A stretch of DNA of 64,000 bases, from assembly GCF_003025005.1 (NCBI RefSeq), contig NZ_PVSS01000004.1, forward strand, positions 186,001 to 250,000. Reading direction: 5' to 3'. Each line of letters opens with the position of its first letter. Positions within the stretch are counted from its first letter, which is position 1. Shown piece after piece: positions 26,763 through 36,646 of the stretch. The notes beneath the pieces are model-generated. The model saw nothing but the letters and a program-made list of their open reading frames with translations. It ran no database searches and was not told the DNA's origin. The stretch is from Brumimicrobium mesophilum. Its GTDB lineage: Bacteria; Bacteroidota; Bacteroidia; Flavobacteriales_D; Crocinitomicaceae. Both the position numbers and the translations under genes were made by a program.

Positions 26763-28847
26763 TTAATACGCTCCAGAATATCGTCTAATAACCCACTCAG
26801 TAGAGAAAAGTGCAACTATAACCAGCATCAACCAAAAATAATCAATCAATTTGTTGTAAGTACTCGATTCATAGGCCACAGGAACTATGTCATCGCGTTT
26901 ATTAATATCATCCAAAATACTTTGGTAATCAGAAAGCATTGCAAATTTCCCTTGTCCATTTTCAGCCATTTGCATTAATAATTGATGGTTCGCTTTGGTT
27001 GATTGTTTTTCTAAGGCTAAGTCTTTAACTCCAAATGTTCCTTCTTTTGCGAATGTGGAACCGTTGTATGTCGTTGAAGCTTTCCAAGCATATCTTCCTG
27101 CCGGCAATTGACCCAAATCTAAATTATATTCTTTGTCTTGTGGCAAGAATGAATAATCGAAGTTTTCTCCGTTGGGTTTGCTTAATTCAAATTCGATTGT
27201 TGGATCTGTTATCGCTTCATAGCTTTCATTGTAGAATGATGCTTTGATGTACAAATCTTCTGTACTGCTCACTAATGTTGGCAATTGAATTCTTAATCGA
27301 GAAGTATTTTCTTTTAGAATCAGATATTGAACCGTTTTGTGTACAATTTCATTGAAATGTACTTGATTTTGATTCGACTGATAATCTGCTAATCTCCAAC
27401 TCCAGAGTCCACTTCCATATGTTACCGCAAATTTCTTGTTTTGTTTTCCTCCAAAAAAGAACAAAGGATCTGATTTTTGAATTGCTCCTACCCTTTGGTA
27501 AGCTAAAATTGATGCATTGTTAGAATAATTTACATTTCCGTAATGTGCATTTAAGGGTGGAAATTTATCCATCATTTTACGTGTTTCCGCAGACAATTTG
27601 AATAATGTGAATCCTTTATTATAAGCCGATCCAAAATTATCAGCTGAACCTGTAACGTTTATATTGGCTGAAAGCTGAAGCTTAGAAATACTAAATCTAG
27701 TGGTTTGAGGTGTAATTATATACCAAACTGAAATTTGCTCAGAATTAATTTGATCAAAAGCTTTTTGATTTTGAGCAACTCCTGGATTGTGCCAAATAAT
27801 TAAATCATAATCTGAATAATCCGAAGGTAAATCATATTCTGAAACTGTTTTTATTTCAAGGTTATTTTCAGTGACTAAAGCACTTTTTATTGCACCTATG
27901 TCTGGATTTAGTGCTTCTGCTATCAACAATACACTACTTCTGTCGTCTAGAACTTCAACATATATTGTTTTCTCGTTATTACCAAGGTTAAATTCATTGT
28001 CGATTGGACTTAAACTCACTGTATATTCATGAACCCCAATGCTCACAGCATCAAGTGTGAAATCAGCTTTAACCAAACTATAATCACTGTCTTGATGTTT
28101 TAGCGTCTTACTTGAAATGACCTTGCCATCTTCTTTTATTTGAAGTTCAAATGATTCAGACGGTGTTTTATTTCCTTCTATACTGATTTCAACTGGAAAC
28201 TTATTGTCTAAAAAAGCAATTTCGTTAGCTGTTATGCTTTTCACCAAGTGATCAACCTTCTGTATGGTGTCACCAACGCTTAAAGTGTAAACCGGAGTTT
28301 TTTTGAATTTTTCAGCAACTAAAAGCGGAGTTGAACCGGCATTGAAATTGCCATCAGAAAGTAAAACAATCGCACCAATATTTCTCCCGTAGTAATTATC
28401 ATAAACTTTATTGAGTACTCTACTTAAATTAGTTTCTGACCCATTAAAAACCACTGAATCAACGTTTTCCAATGATTTATTTAAAGTAAATATTGAATGA
28501 TTGTAGTCTTTGTTTAACGAAGTGTTGGCTGTATTTAAAAATGCTTTTGTTTGATTTTCAATATCAGAACTATCTGCATAATTCAACATGGATTCAGAAT
28601 CATCAACGACGGTAATTATTAAAGGTTGATCAATTTCCGAATCAACTCCTTTGATTAATATTCCCAACAATAGAACACCAACAAAAAACAATCCCAAACT
28701 TCTTAAACCGATTAAAAGAAAACGTTTGAAATTCGAAATATCCTTTACCCATGCCCTCTTTCTATACAACAAAATTGATAATAAAAGGGCAATAATTGAC
28801 CAAGGAAGCAGAACCCAAATGGGTATGTCGCTAAATATTTCTGTCAT
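26763..28847 (-). CDS. Membrane-bound VWA-domain protein
   Basis: A 694-residue protein with two transmembrane helices at the N-terminus (about residues 10-25 and 42-64) and one near the C-terminus (about 668-685). A VWA domain begins near residue 75. Its metal-binding motif V-V-D-D-S-E-S-M fits D-x-S-x-S. A glutamine-amidotransferase-like region (about 300-420) and beta-sandwich segments follow. This layout resembles Bacteroidota proteins related to BatA and DUF4159-type membrane VWA proteins. It is flanked on the same strand by the dehydrogenase gene (8-base gap) and the lipoprotein gene. The specific function is unknown. Confidence 0.75.
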   Translation of the reverse strand: MTEIFSDIPIWVLLPWSIIALLLSILLYRKRAWVKDISNFKRFLLIGLRSLGLFFVGVLLLGILIKGVDSEIDQPLIITVVDDSESMLNYADSSDIENQTKAFLNTANTSLNKDYNHSIFTLNKSLENVDSVVFNGSETNLSRVLNKVYDNYYGRNIGAIVLLSDGNFNAGSTPLLVAEKFKKTPVYTLSVGDTIQKVDHLVKSITANEIAFLDNKFPVEISIEGNKTPSESFELQIKEDGKVISSKTLKHQDSDYSLVKADFTLDAVSIGVHEYTVSLSPIDNEFNLGNNEKTIYVEVLDDRSSVLLIAEALNPDIGAIKSALVTENNLEIKTVSEYDLPSDYSDYDLIIWHNPGVAQNQKAFDQINSEQISVWYIITPQTTRFSISKLQLSANINVTGSADNFGSAYNKGFTLFKLSAETRKMMDKFPPLNAHYGNVNYSNNASILAYQRVGAIQKSDPLFFFGGKQNKKFAVTYGSGLWSWRLADYQSNQNQVHFNEIVHKTVQYLILKENTSRLRIQLPTLVSSTEDLYIKASFYNESYEAITDPTIEFELSKPNGENFDYSFLPQDKEYNLDLGQLPAGRYAWKASTTYNGSTFAKEGTFGVKDLALEKQSTKANHQLLMQMAENGQGKFAMLSDYQSILDDINKRDDIVPVAYESSTYNKLIDYFWLMLVIVALFSTEWVIRRYSGAY

Positions 28848-28855
28848 GATTTATC

Positions 28856-30085
28856 TTAAAGCTGAATTGTTTCTTTTCCTGCTACATAATCAGCCAAATA
28901 CTTAAATTCATAAGTTAGTTTCCCATCTTTGGTAGTTTGAGACCCTCTCTCAATAATAGCTTGAGGATCCTCTCCAAATAGAGCTGGAAAAACGCTTTTA
29001 ATTAATTCATTACCAAAATCGATAGAAGCATCTTTTGGTAACTCACAAGGCAAATTATCCACTGCCATAACTGCTATAGCGTTTGGATTATCAAACTCAA
29101 CCTCCTGTTCATTTATAGGATCATATCCATAAATTGGATCAGCAATGGTGCTTGGTCGGATAGTTGAAGCCACTGGACCATCTATGTCGCAAGAAATATC
29201 TGCTATGACCGAAACTCTTATGTTTTTATTCTTTAAATCTTCACGCGTTACTAGAAAAGGTGAACTATTTTCCCAGTAGTGACAAGCAATATACATGTCC
29301 GCTTCATGTAAATAAGGTGGGAAATTAGATTTATGTCCAGATCCATCCTCAAAGAATGCTTCCATATCAAATTCCTTCCCATCATTTCTCTCAATATAAT
29401 CAGCAAGTCCTAAATGAGTAAAAACAGGTCCGTTGAAAACATCTTCTAAAAATTCTTCAGGACTCACTTCGGTAATTGGAAGCATATTCATAATTTCCAA
29501 AGCACCATGTCCTACTCTACCAAATCCGGTAAGTGCAATTTTAGTATCTTTTAAAAGCTTGATTTTACACAATTCACTTTCCATTTCTTTACGGTCTACA
29601 CATTGATGAGCCGGTTTCAAGTTATAGAGAGAATGTTTCAATCCGTAAGTTCTAAATCCATTATAACAGCCTACAATTCCTGCATAACGACCAAAACCAA
29701 TAATTCTGTTACCCGTTTCATTCGTTAATACTTCATAATCGGTTAATTGAATTTTTTTCTCAATAATTGTTTGCAACAATTTTCGATTGTAAGGTTGCAT
29801 TTTGAAAGTGTGAGAAAAGAAAAAATAATGTTTATTAGGAAGTAAATCATTCAAATTAACTTCCTTAACTCCTAAGATTATATCACAATCATCTAACGCA
29901 TCAACAAGTGGTATTCCTAAATCAGCATATTCCTTGTCTTTAAAAGATCGAATTTGACTTTTTTGAACAACTAATTCTACATTTGGAAATTCTTCCATAA
30001 CGCGTACACATTGTTCAGGAGAAAGTGGTACTCGGTGATCCGTTGGAATCTTACCTTCTCTAATAATACCAATTTTTGTAGTCAT
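28856..30085 (-). CDS. Saccharopine dehydrogenase-like (AlaDH/PNT family) NAD(P) enzyme
   Basis: A 409-residue enzyme of the alanine dehydrogenase/pyridine nucleotide transhydrogenase superfamily. The N-terminus I-G-I-I-R-E-G-K-I-P-T-D-H-R-V-P-L-S-P near residue 5 is the superfamily substrate site. A Rossmann motif follows at I-A-L-T-G-F-G-R-V-G-H-G-A near residue 180. The segments Y-A-G-I-V-G-C-Y-N-G and V-I-A-D-I-S-C-D-I-D-G resemble the lysine-forming saccharopine dehydrogenase (Lys1) type. It probably acts in lysine metabolism. Alanine dehydrogenase is less likely because the sequence around the Rossmann fold differs. A VWA gene follows 8 bases downstream. Confidence 0.75.
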   Translation of the reverse strand: MTTKIGIIREGKIPTDHRVPLSPEQCVRVMEEFPNVELVVQKSQIRSFKDKEYADLGIPLVDALDDCDIILGVKEVNLNDLLPNKHYFFFSHTFKMQPYNRKLLQTIIEKKIQLTDYEVLTNETGNRIIGFGRYAGIVGCYNGFRTYGLKHSLYNLKPAHQCVDRKEMESELCKIKLLKDTKIALTGFGRVGHGALEIMNMLPITEVSPEEFLEDVFNGPVFTHLGLADYIERNDGKEFDMEAFFEDGSGHKSNFPPYLHEADMYIACHYWENSSPFLVTREDLKNKNIRVSVIADISCDIDGPVASTIRPSTIADPIYGYDPINEQEVEFDNPNAIAVMAVDNLPCELPKDASIDFGNELIKSVFPALFGEDPQAIIERGSQTTKDGKLTYEFKYLADYVAGKETIQL

Positions 30086-30275
30086 AATAATAAGCGTTTT
30101 TACAAAAATAACAGAATTAAACGACTTTAGGATTTGCTTTTCACTAAAACTATGGATTGCTAATATTGAGTCATATAAATCAGTTCAATTTTTAAGCCAA
30201 ATTACAATCGAACTATTTTATATTAATATTTATTTTTTTGACTGATATCCTTTTATAATAATAGAATTCAGCTTT

Positions 30276-32693
30276 CTATTCTTCTATTTCTGACTCCTTT
30301 ATTTTATCTCGTAAGTCTTTATCTTTAGTTGTTAAATTTCCAAATTTGTAAGATAAAGTCAAATACAAACGACGTGTTGTCCATTTGTAATCAGTTTTTT
30401 GAATGACGTTTCCATCATTAATCTCAAAATAAAAGCCCATTTTATTAAATACATCAGAAACTCTAACTCCTAAAACAAGATTTTTATTCATTAAAGAGCG
30501 TGTAAATCCTACATCCAGACCTGGACTTCTTTTGTAAAAACCTTGAACGGTATAACGCGGTGCGATATATTGAGCATTAATTTGAATTGCAGTTGTATTG
30601 TCAAAGAATGAGAAAGTTGAATTTAATTTTGCGTCCCAACTCACTCCTCTATTGCTTAACTGTGTCCCTCCAACATTTGCTGAAAGTCTACTCTCAAAAG
30701 CATTCACAGAAATCATGTTTCTCCACCAACTGAATGGTGAATAGGTTCCAATTAATTCTACTCCATAATCATAGCTTTCATCTACATTTGTAAATGTGGT
30801 AACACTTAATCCACTTTCATAGAATTGACGAATCCTTTGAATACGATCTACGGTTTGCTTAAAATACAATGTACTAGTCAAACTTACCTTTTTCCACATC
30901 TTCTCATACCCTAATTCATAAGAATTGATGTATTCTGGACTGATTTCAGGATTTCCTCTCATCAAATTTAATGGGTCACTGTAAATTGGAAATGGATTTA
31001 ATTCTCGTGATCCAGGTCTATTAATTCTACGACTATAACTTGCAAATATACTTCCTTGATCATCATCCCCATAACTTGTGTGAATTGATGGAAAAAAACT
31101 AAAGTAATCGTTTTTAAAAGACTCTCCTGTTGACACAAGCCTTGGCTCCGTATATGCCTGTTCTAATCTAATTCCTGCTTGGTACTTAAATTTATCTGTT
31201 GGTTGATGCCCGAAAATACCATAAGCTGAAAATATATTTTCATTAAAATCTAGTTCATTATTCACATTAACATCAGGAATAACTTCTTGAGAAATTGTAT
31301 CGAAATACTCTAAATAATTAGCCTCATTTTGACGATTAATCAATGCTTGAACTCCTGTTTCATATTTCATATTATCATTGATTATTCTTTCTAAATCAGC
31401 AGAAAATGTGAAATTACTATTGAAATCTTCTCTTTTTTGATTTTGAAAGCGGTAATTATTACTTGCAGGCGTTCCATCCGGATTGAAATAATATTCTTCA
31501 AACTCTCCTACTGAATTTTCATTACCTACTGATTGAGTCGCAGCTACAATTAAATTCCCTTTTTGATCTTTAAAATCTAATTTATAATCCGCAGTTAAAT
31601 CTACTGAATTTCGATTTCTTGGATCATAAACTTGACGATCCCAAGTTTGAAAAAGCATGTCATCATAATACAATTCATTTGTTTGCTTACCATTTCTTAT
31701 CCTATCAGTATAGCTTCCAGAAGCTGAGATTCCTAATACTTGATTTTCTTTTAGAAAGAAGTCAGCTCCAACTTTACCAGTATGTGATTCTCTAAAATCT
31801 GTTCCTAATCTTTTTTGTTTGAAGAATTCAATTGAATCCCCTATTTTTGAAGTACGCTCATTGAAATTATTTCTAAATCCTTCTCTGTAGCGGTAAGAAT
31901 AATTAGTGTAAAAATTTAACTTTTCATTTCTAATGTTGAATCCAACCGAAACACCAAACAGATTTTCACTTGCTGCTGAAAGTTGAACATTTGTATTAAT
32001 TCCCCTCAATTTTTTCTTCTTTAGTACAATGTTGATTATACCAGCAGTTCCTTCAGGATTATATTTTGCAGATGGGTTTGTCACCAATTCAATGCGTTCA
32101 ATTGCACTTGCAGGAATTCCATCTAAAGCACCGTCACCACTTGATAGCGCACTCTGACGCCCATCAATTAAAATTGTTACACTTCCATTTCCACGTAAAG
32201 AAACATTTCCGTCATTATCAACTTCAACTGAAGGAATATTATTAAGCACTTCTGTTAGACCACCTCCGACTGAGGTCATATCTTCACTCACGTTATAAGT
32301 TCTTTTATCAATACTGGACTCCATCAAAGCAGTTTTCCCTTCAATAACCACTTCCTCAAATTCTTGACTTTTAATCGCAACAACTTGAACGTTCCCTAGA
32401 TTTACAGATTTTTCTTCATTACTTATACTAATGTTAGTAATGAATTTATTTTCATATCCAAAAAACGTAAGGATGGCATAATAGTTTCCAAAAGGAACAT
32501 TACGCATAGATATGATACCTTCAGAAGTAGAATATTCACCAGTAACCACAGAAGAGTCTTTTGGAGAAAATAATCGAAAGTTGACGTATTCCACCGGATT
32601 CTTGTCCTCATTGATTACTTTCAAATCAATTTGACCTTGAGAAAAAACGTTTAATCCGGTAAATATTATTATAAAACAAAGTGCAATGCGCAT
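30276..32693 (-). CDS. TonB-dependent receptor, OMP_b-brl_3 type
   Basis: An 805-residue outer-membrane protein. A signal peptide covers residues 1-19 (cut near V-F-S-Q-G), followed by a carboxypeptidase-like regulatory domain (about 20-110). The plug shows T-E-V-L-N-N-I-P-S-V-E-V-D and V-T-I-L-I-D-G-R near residue 175, and S-A-K-Y-N-P-E-G-T-A-G-I-I-N-I-V-L-K-K near 205. The barrel belongs to the outer-membrane beta-barrel family and ends in L-Y-L-T-L-S-Y-K-F-G. Members move siderophores, oligosaccharides or peptides, with the substrate not predictable. The gene lies about 100 bases downstream of the MarR gene on the same strand and may be under its control. Confidence 0.87.
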   Translation of the reverse strand: MRIALCFIIIFTGLNVFSQGQIDLKVINEDKNPVEYVNFRLFSPKDSSVVTGEYSTSEGIISMRNVPFGNYYAILTFFGYENKFITNISISNEEKSVNLGNVQVVAIKSQEFEEVVIEGKTALMESSIDKRTYNVSEDMTSVGGGLTEVLNNIPSVEVDNDGNVSLRGNGSVTILIDGRQSALSSGDGALDGIPASAIERIELVTNPSAKYNPEGTAGIINIVLKKKKLRGINTNVQLSAASENLFGVSVGFNIRNEKLNFYTNYSYRYREGFRNNFNERTSKIGDSIEFFKQKRLGTDFRESHTGKVGADFFLKENQVLGISASGSYTDRIRNGKQTNELYYDDMLFQTWDRQVYDPRNRNSVDLTADYKLDFKDQKGNLIVAATQSVGNENSVGEFEEYYFNPDGTPASNNYRFQNQKREDFNSNFTFSADLERIINDNMKYETGVQALINRQNEANYLEYFDTISQEVIPDVNVNNELDFNENIFSAYGIFGHQPTDKFKYQAGIRLEQAYTEPRLVSTGESFKNDYFSFFPSIHTSYGDDDQGSIFASYSRRINRPGSRELNPFPIYSDPLNLMRGNPEISPEYINSYELGYEKMWKKVSLTSTLYFKQTVDRIQRIRQFYESGLSVTTFTNVDESYDYGVELIGTYSPFSWWRNMISVNAFESRLSANVGGTQLSNRGVSWDAKLNSTFSFFDNTTAIQINAQYIAPRYTVQGFYKRSPGLDVGFTRSLMNKNLVLGVRVSDVFNKMGFYFEINDGNVIQKTDYKWTTRRLYLTLSYKFGNLTTKDKDLRDKIKESEIEE

Positions 32694-32795
32694 AGAAAAA
32701 TTTTGAAGAACGAAATTAAAAAAATGAATTAGGGTAATGCTTTAATTAACTTTAACCTAACTTATGACTCATGAACATCTTGTAGAGAAAGTTGT

Positions 32796-33242
32796 TTATT
32801 CATTCCTGAATTTATTCAACAAATAATTCATGGTTTCAACTTCTTCATCCGTCATATTTTTACTAAAAATTCTATGATCGAGATGAATATCCAAGTTAGA
32901 TAAAGTATAAAGACCTAGTTCCGTAATGGAAATATGGATAATTCGGCGGTCTACATTGCATCGAAAACGCTCCACAAAACCTTTAGAAATTAGTTTATCT
33001 ACCAACCTAGTCGTATTTGGAGATTTTTCAACCATTCTTTCTTTGACGGTTTTTATGCTAAGGAGTTCTTTTGCACCCCGTAAAATTCTCAAAATATTAA
33101 ACTGCGCTAAAGTCAGGTCAAAAACCTCAAGTTGCTGATTATAATAGGCACCAATAAAGTTTGAAGTATACCTTATATTAATGAGAGCCTTGTGGTGCTC
33201 ATCTTTAAAATCGGCCGTAATAATTTCTTCGATTTTTTTCAT
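32796..33242 (-). CDS. MarR-family transcriptional regulator
   Basis: A 148-residue winged helix-turn-helix protein. The MarR pattern is clear: F-D-L-T-L-A-Q-F-N-I-L-R-I-L near residue 42, recognition region V-K-E-R-M-V-E-K-S-P-N-T-T-R-L-V-D-K-L near 65, and the wing C-N-V-D-R-R-I-I-H-I-S-I-T. Inverted repeats of TTACC/GGTAA overlap its own promoter, so it probably represses itself. The TonB receptor gene downstream on the same strand is a candidate second target. The ligand is unknown. Confidence 0.87.
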   Translation of the reverse strand: MKKIEEIITADFKDEHHKALINIRYTSNFIGAYYNQQLEVFDLTLAQFNILRILRGAKELLSIKTVKERMVEKSPNTTRLVDKLISKGFVERFRCNVDRRIIHISITELGLYTLSNLDIHLDHRIFSKNMTDEEVETMNYLLNKFRNE

Positions 33243-33249
33243 AATAATG

Positions 33250-33280
33250 CAAAGGTAATTACCTTGGTAACAAATTCAAA
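33250..33280 (-). promoter_or_regulatory. marR-type gene promoter with overlapping operator
   Basis: On the minus strand TTTG (33280-33277) is followed after exactly 19 bases by TACCTTTG (33257-33250), a full match to the Bacteroidota promoter. The spacer contains TTACC-AA-GGTAA, and the perfect palindrome AAGGTAATTACCTT (33252-33265) overlaps the -7 box. A protein bound there would block RNA polymerase. The predicted transcription start lies only 3-4 bases before the ATG, so the mRNA would be almost leaderless. Confidence 0.65.
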
Positions 33281-33382
33281 ATTAAAGGCTTTATTAGTTT
33301 CATTCTTACTAGTGTAAACAATGTTTATATAAATTACCACACTATATTCATTATGTTAAAAATAAATAACTAGATTTAAGCA

Positions 33383-34435
33383 ATGGGAAAACACAAGTTG
33401 CTATATTGGATTGTTCAGTTCGTTGCATGGGGAATTTTGTGCGGAATTATCGGAATAGCAGCATACATTCAAGGAGAATTCAATTTTCAAACAAGTTTAA
33501 AATTGATAGAACTTTATGTGTTATTGATATTTTTTTCAAATTTAATCAGATGGGTATTTATTAAGCGGAATTGGTTTAATTTAAAACTTAAACTTTTAGT
33601 TCCACGCGTGGTTGCTATGTCTTTCATACTTTCTGCGCTACTTATGTTTATTACAAATGCCAGCAATAGTATATTTAATGGCGACGAGTGGCTATCGTTT
33701 TCAGAATTTTTAGTTAACACTTTATTGTATTCCTTGTTTCTGATTATGTGGAGCGCTGTGTATCTAACCTATCACCTACTCCAAAAATCTAGACTACAAG
33801 AAATATACAACCTAAAATTACAAGCAAGTCAAACCCAAAACGAATTAAAGACACTTAGAGACCAATTAAATCCACATTTTTTATTTAATTCACTAAATAG
33901 TATCCGTGCTTTAATTGCAATAGAGCCATTAACTGCAAAGGCTGCAATTACCACGCTATCAAGTTTACTTAGGAGCTCTTTGATTTTAGGGAAAAAATCA
34001 TTCATTTCCCTTAGTGAAGAGTTGCAGCTTGTTGAAGAATATTTAAAGTTAGAAAAAATTCGTTACGAGGAAAGATTAGTGTACTCCCTCAAGTGTAAAT
34101 TACCAAACGCTATTCAAATTCCCCCTTTTTTAATTCAAAGCATGGTGGAAAATGCCATCAAGCATGGAATTTCTAAGAAAATGAAAGGTGGACAAATCAA
34201 TGTTTCTGTATTTTACTTAGGTGAAAATTTAATCATGGAAGTAATCAACGATGGAGAATTTAACGAAAACAATAACGTCGGAATTGGAATTAAAAACACA
34301 AAAAGAAGGCTTGAAATAATTTATGGAAATAAAGCTGGATTTGAAATAAAAAATATAGAAAACAAGGTTCATACATCCATTTGGATTAATAAAATTGAAT
34401 TAACAGAAAAACATTATGAAAGCAGTATTAATTGA
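33383..34435 (+). CDS. LytS-type membrane sensor histidine kinase
   Basis: A 350-residue kinase of the LytS/YehU family. Four transmembrane helices cover about residues 8-135, followed by a coiled segment (about 140-165). The phosphoacceptor motif is L-N-P-H-F-L-F-N-S-L-N-S-I near residue 170, and the ATP-binding domain contains S-M-V-E-N-A-I-K-H-G and I-G-I-G-I-K-N-T. The periplasmic portion is tiny, so the signal is probably sensed in the membrane. Its last 20 bases overlap the response regulator gene. Confidence 0.88.
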   Translation: MGKHKLLYWIVQFVAWGILCGIIGIAAYIQGEFNFQTSLKLIELYVLLIFFSNLIRWVFIKRNWFNLKLKLLVPRVVAMSFILSALLMFITNASNSIFNGDEWLSFSEFLVNTLLYSLFLIMWSAVYLTYHLLQKSRLQEIYNLKLQASQTQNELKTLRDQLNPHFLFNSLNSIRALIAIEPLTAKAAITTLSSLLRSSLILGKKSFISLSEELQLVEEYLKLEKIRYEERLVYSLKCKLPNAIQIPPFLIQSMVENAIKHGISKKMKGGQINVSVFYLGENLIMEVINDGEFNENNNVGIGIKNTKRRLEIIYGNKAGFEIKNIENKVHTSIWINKIELTEKHYESSIN

Positions 34436-35150
34436 CGATGAAAGACTAGCACGACAAGAATTAAGGCACTTGTTAGAAGCCCACAAAGACCTAATTACAA
34501 TTGTAGGTGAAGCAAGTAATGGAAAGGAAGGAATTGAGTTAATCAAAAATTTATCACCTGACTTAATATTTTTAGATATTCAAATGCCAGAAATGACAGG
34601 ATTTGAAATGCTTAAACAATTAAATGAAATACCAAAAGTAGTTTTTGTTACCGCGTATGATGACTATGCCATTGATGCCTTTAAAGTAAACGCTTTAGAT
34701 TATTTGATGAAACCAGTAGAACCACAATTACTTAAAGAAACCATAGAGAAGTTGGAACAAAATTCTGAGGAAGAATTCCTTTCTACTGAAGAAAACAGCC
34801 GATCAGATAGAAAACTAAATGTATCTGATAATATCTTTATAAAGGACGGAGAAAAATGCTTTTTCCCAAAACTTAAAGATGTGCGTTACTTCGAAAGTCA
34901 AGGTAATTATGTACGCGTATTCTTTAATGAGAGCAAACCTATGATTTTAAGAAGTTTGAATGCCCTTCAGGATAAATTGTCGTCAGAAGATTTTTTCAGG
35001 GCCAACAGAAAATATTTAATTAATCTTAATCATATTGAAAGTATTGAAAATTGGTTTAATGGAGGACTAAAAGTTAAACTAACTGATCAGATGGAGATTG
35101 AGGTCTCTAGAAGACAAACAATAAGATTTAAGGAAATTATGATGTTATGA
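34416..35150 (+). CDS. LytTR-family response regulator
   Basis: A 244-residue two-domain regulator. The receiver domain (residues 1-118) has the acidic pair in L-I-D-D-E-R, the phosphorylated aspartate in L-I-F-L-D-I-Q-M-P and the lysine in L-M-K-P-V-E-P. The LytTR DNA-binding domain (about 140-240) shows V-R-Y-F-E-S-Q-G-N-Y-V and F-F-R-A-N-R-K-Y-L-I-N-L. It overlaps its cognate kinase gene by 20 bases. The regulon is not visible here. Confidence 0.9.
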   Translation: MKAVLIDDERLARQELRHLLEAHKDLITIVGEASNGKEGIELIKNLSPDLIFLDIQMPEMTGFEMLKQLNEIPKVVFVTAYDDYAIDAFKVNALDYLMKPVEPQLLKETIEKLEQNSEEEFLSTEENSRSDRKLNVSDNIFIKDGEKCFFPKLKDVRYFESQGNYVRVFFNESKPMILRSLNALQDKLSSEDFFRANRKYLINLNHIESIENWFNGGLKVKLTDQMEIEVSRRQTIRFKEIMML

Positions 35151-35255
35151 AACTGACAATAATTAACATAAAATATACTTAAATTGATATTTCCTTGTGA
35201 TTTATGAATTGTAAACTGTAATTTTGTTTTCAATTATAGAGAGAAAGACTTAAAA

Positions 35256-35717
35256 ATGACAAATATATTTATAGCCAATTTAGATTTTGGGATTACATCA
35301 GAGGACCTCAAGGCTACATTTTCCCAATTTGGAGAAGTATCATACGCACATGTTGTATACGATAATAAAACAAAGAAATCTAAGGGATTCGGTTACGTTG
35401 AAATGGAAGATTTATCCCAGGCCAATACTGCAATTCAAGCTTTAAACGGAATGGAAGTTAACGAGCGTGTTCTAGATGTGAAATTAGCAACTCCTAAAGA
35501 GAAACGTCCACAAACTATTGACAGACCAAAAGAAAAATTCACTCCAAGTACTTCGAGAGAAACAAGAACCCCACGAGAACCTAGAACACCTAGGGTGTCT
35601 CGAGAATCCAGAACAATGAATGAGGAGAGACCTGCTAGAGATGTAAAAACTGTAAAAGAGGTCAAAACGAGTGAACGAAGAGTTATGAGACCACGTAGAA
35701 AGAAAAAAGAAGATTAA
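35256..35717 (+). CDS. RRM RNA-binding protein with arginine-rich tail
   Basis: A 153-residue protein with one RNA recognition motif (residues 1-80). RNP2 is I-F-I-A-N-L and RNP1 is K-G-F-G-Y-V-E-M. A charged tail of about 65 residues follows, built on T-P-R-E-P-R-T-P-R-like repeats and ending R-P-R-R-K-K-K-E-D. Single-RRM proteins of this size occur in Bacteroidota and cyanobacteria and bind single-stranded RNA. The cold-shock role proposed for cyanobacterial relatives is only an analogy. Confidence 0.88.
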   Translation: MTNIFIANLDFGITSEDLKATFSQFGEVSYAHVVYDNKTKKSKGFGYVEMEDLSQANTAIQALNGMEVNERVLDVKLATPKEKRPQTIDRPKEKFTPSTSRETRTPREPRTPRVSRESRTMNEERPARDVKTVKEVKTSERRVMRPRRKKKED

Positions 35718-35929
35718 AAGCTTTCGAATTCTTCTACTTTTAAACGTTGTTTTAATATATTGGCTTATGCATACCTCAAAAGCCTGACGTTATATGAAAA
35801 ACAAGGAATAAATACATCTATTTTTATAACTTCTACACATCTTATTTTCTAATGAAAATATAGACCTTAATTGTGTACATCAAAATAATTTTTAATTATT
35901 AATTGTAAAGTTTCACTACGTTGTTGGTG

Positions 35930-36646
35930 TTATTTAAACAAGTCTGGATGTAAAATCTTATAATGATCCAACTTATCTTGGATATATACTATTAAATCAT
36001 AATCAGAAGCTGTTTTTAAGAAGTGCTCATCAATATTCAAAAAATTAATGAACGCCATGAATTGCTCTTCTTCTAAATGAACAACATCATATGAGACATA
36101 TGCACGTAGTAATTCTTTTACCACAAGGTTCATATTGTCTTTGTGCTCCATTTCAGCGACAAATCTCTTGGATTTAGCCGTTTGACCAAACCTTTCGTAT
36201 ATAGCGGTAATTGGACTCTCAAGGACATTGATTCCGGTAACAGTTCTTGTTTCTCGCAGACTTAAAGCTTCACGTTCAGCTTTAATCGTTTCTAAAGTTT
36301 TTACAGGATAAATGGTGATCTCTTCAAATTTTTGAATATTTGGACTTAAATATATCACCGTATCAATAGAACATTGAGATTGATCAGGAATTACAAGAAA
36401 TTTCTTTCCATACCCCTTTACTGAAAAAGCAATTTTATCACCTGGTCTAACATAGACAGAGAAATCTCCGTTTGGACGACCGAAAACACCTTGTTGAGTT
36501 GTTACATTAATAACCATAAGATTGTAAAAACTCTGAAACATTGCAGTGTCCTTAACAGTACCTTTAAGATAAATCTCCTCACACTGTCCATATGTGTAAG
36601 ACCAACCAATCAAAGCCATTGCTATTGTGAATACCTTTTTTCTCAT
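35930..36646 (-). CDS. Exported protein with a carboxypeptidase-regulatory-like domain
   Basis: A 238-residue protein that begins with a signal peptide (M-R-K-K-V-F-T-I-A-M-A-L-I-G, cleaved near T-Y-G-Q). Residues about 20-105 look like a small CarboxypepD_reg-type beta-sandwich: L-K-G-T-V-K-D-T near the start, then G-V-F-G-R-P-N-G-D-F-S-V-Y-V-R-P-G-D. The remainder is mostly helical and unrecognised. I use the ATG at 36646 because it gives the signal peptide; a longer in-frame option adds an 11-residue polar stretch. TTTGTAAAC-like motifs lie upstream. The function is unknown. Confidence 0.65.
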   Translation of the reverse strand: MRKKVFTIAMALIGWSYTYGQCEEIYLKGTVKDTAMFQSFYNLMVINVTTQQGVFGRPNGDFSVYVRPGDKIAFSVKGYGKKFLVIPDQSQCSIDTVIYLSPNIQKFEEITIYPVKTLETIKAEREALSLRETRTVTGINVLESPITAIYERFGQTAKSKRFVAEMEHKDNMNLVVKELLRAYVSYDVVHLEEEQFMAFINFLNIDEHFLKTASDYDLIVYIQDKLDHYKILHPDLFK

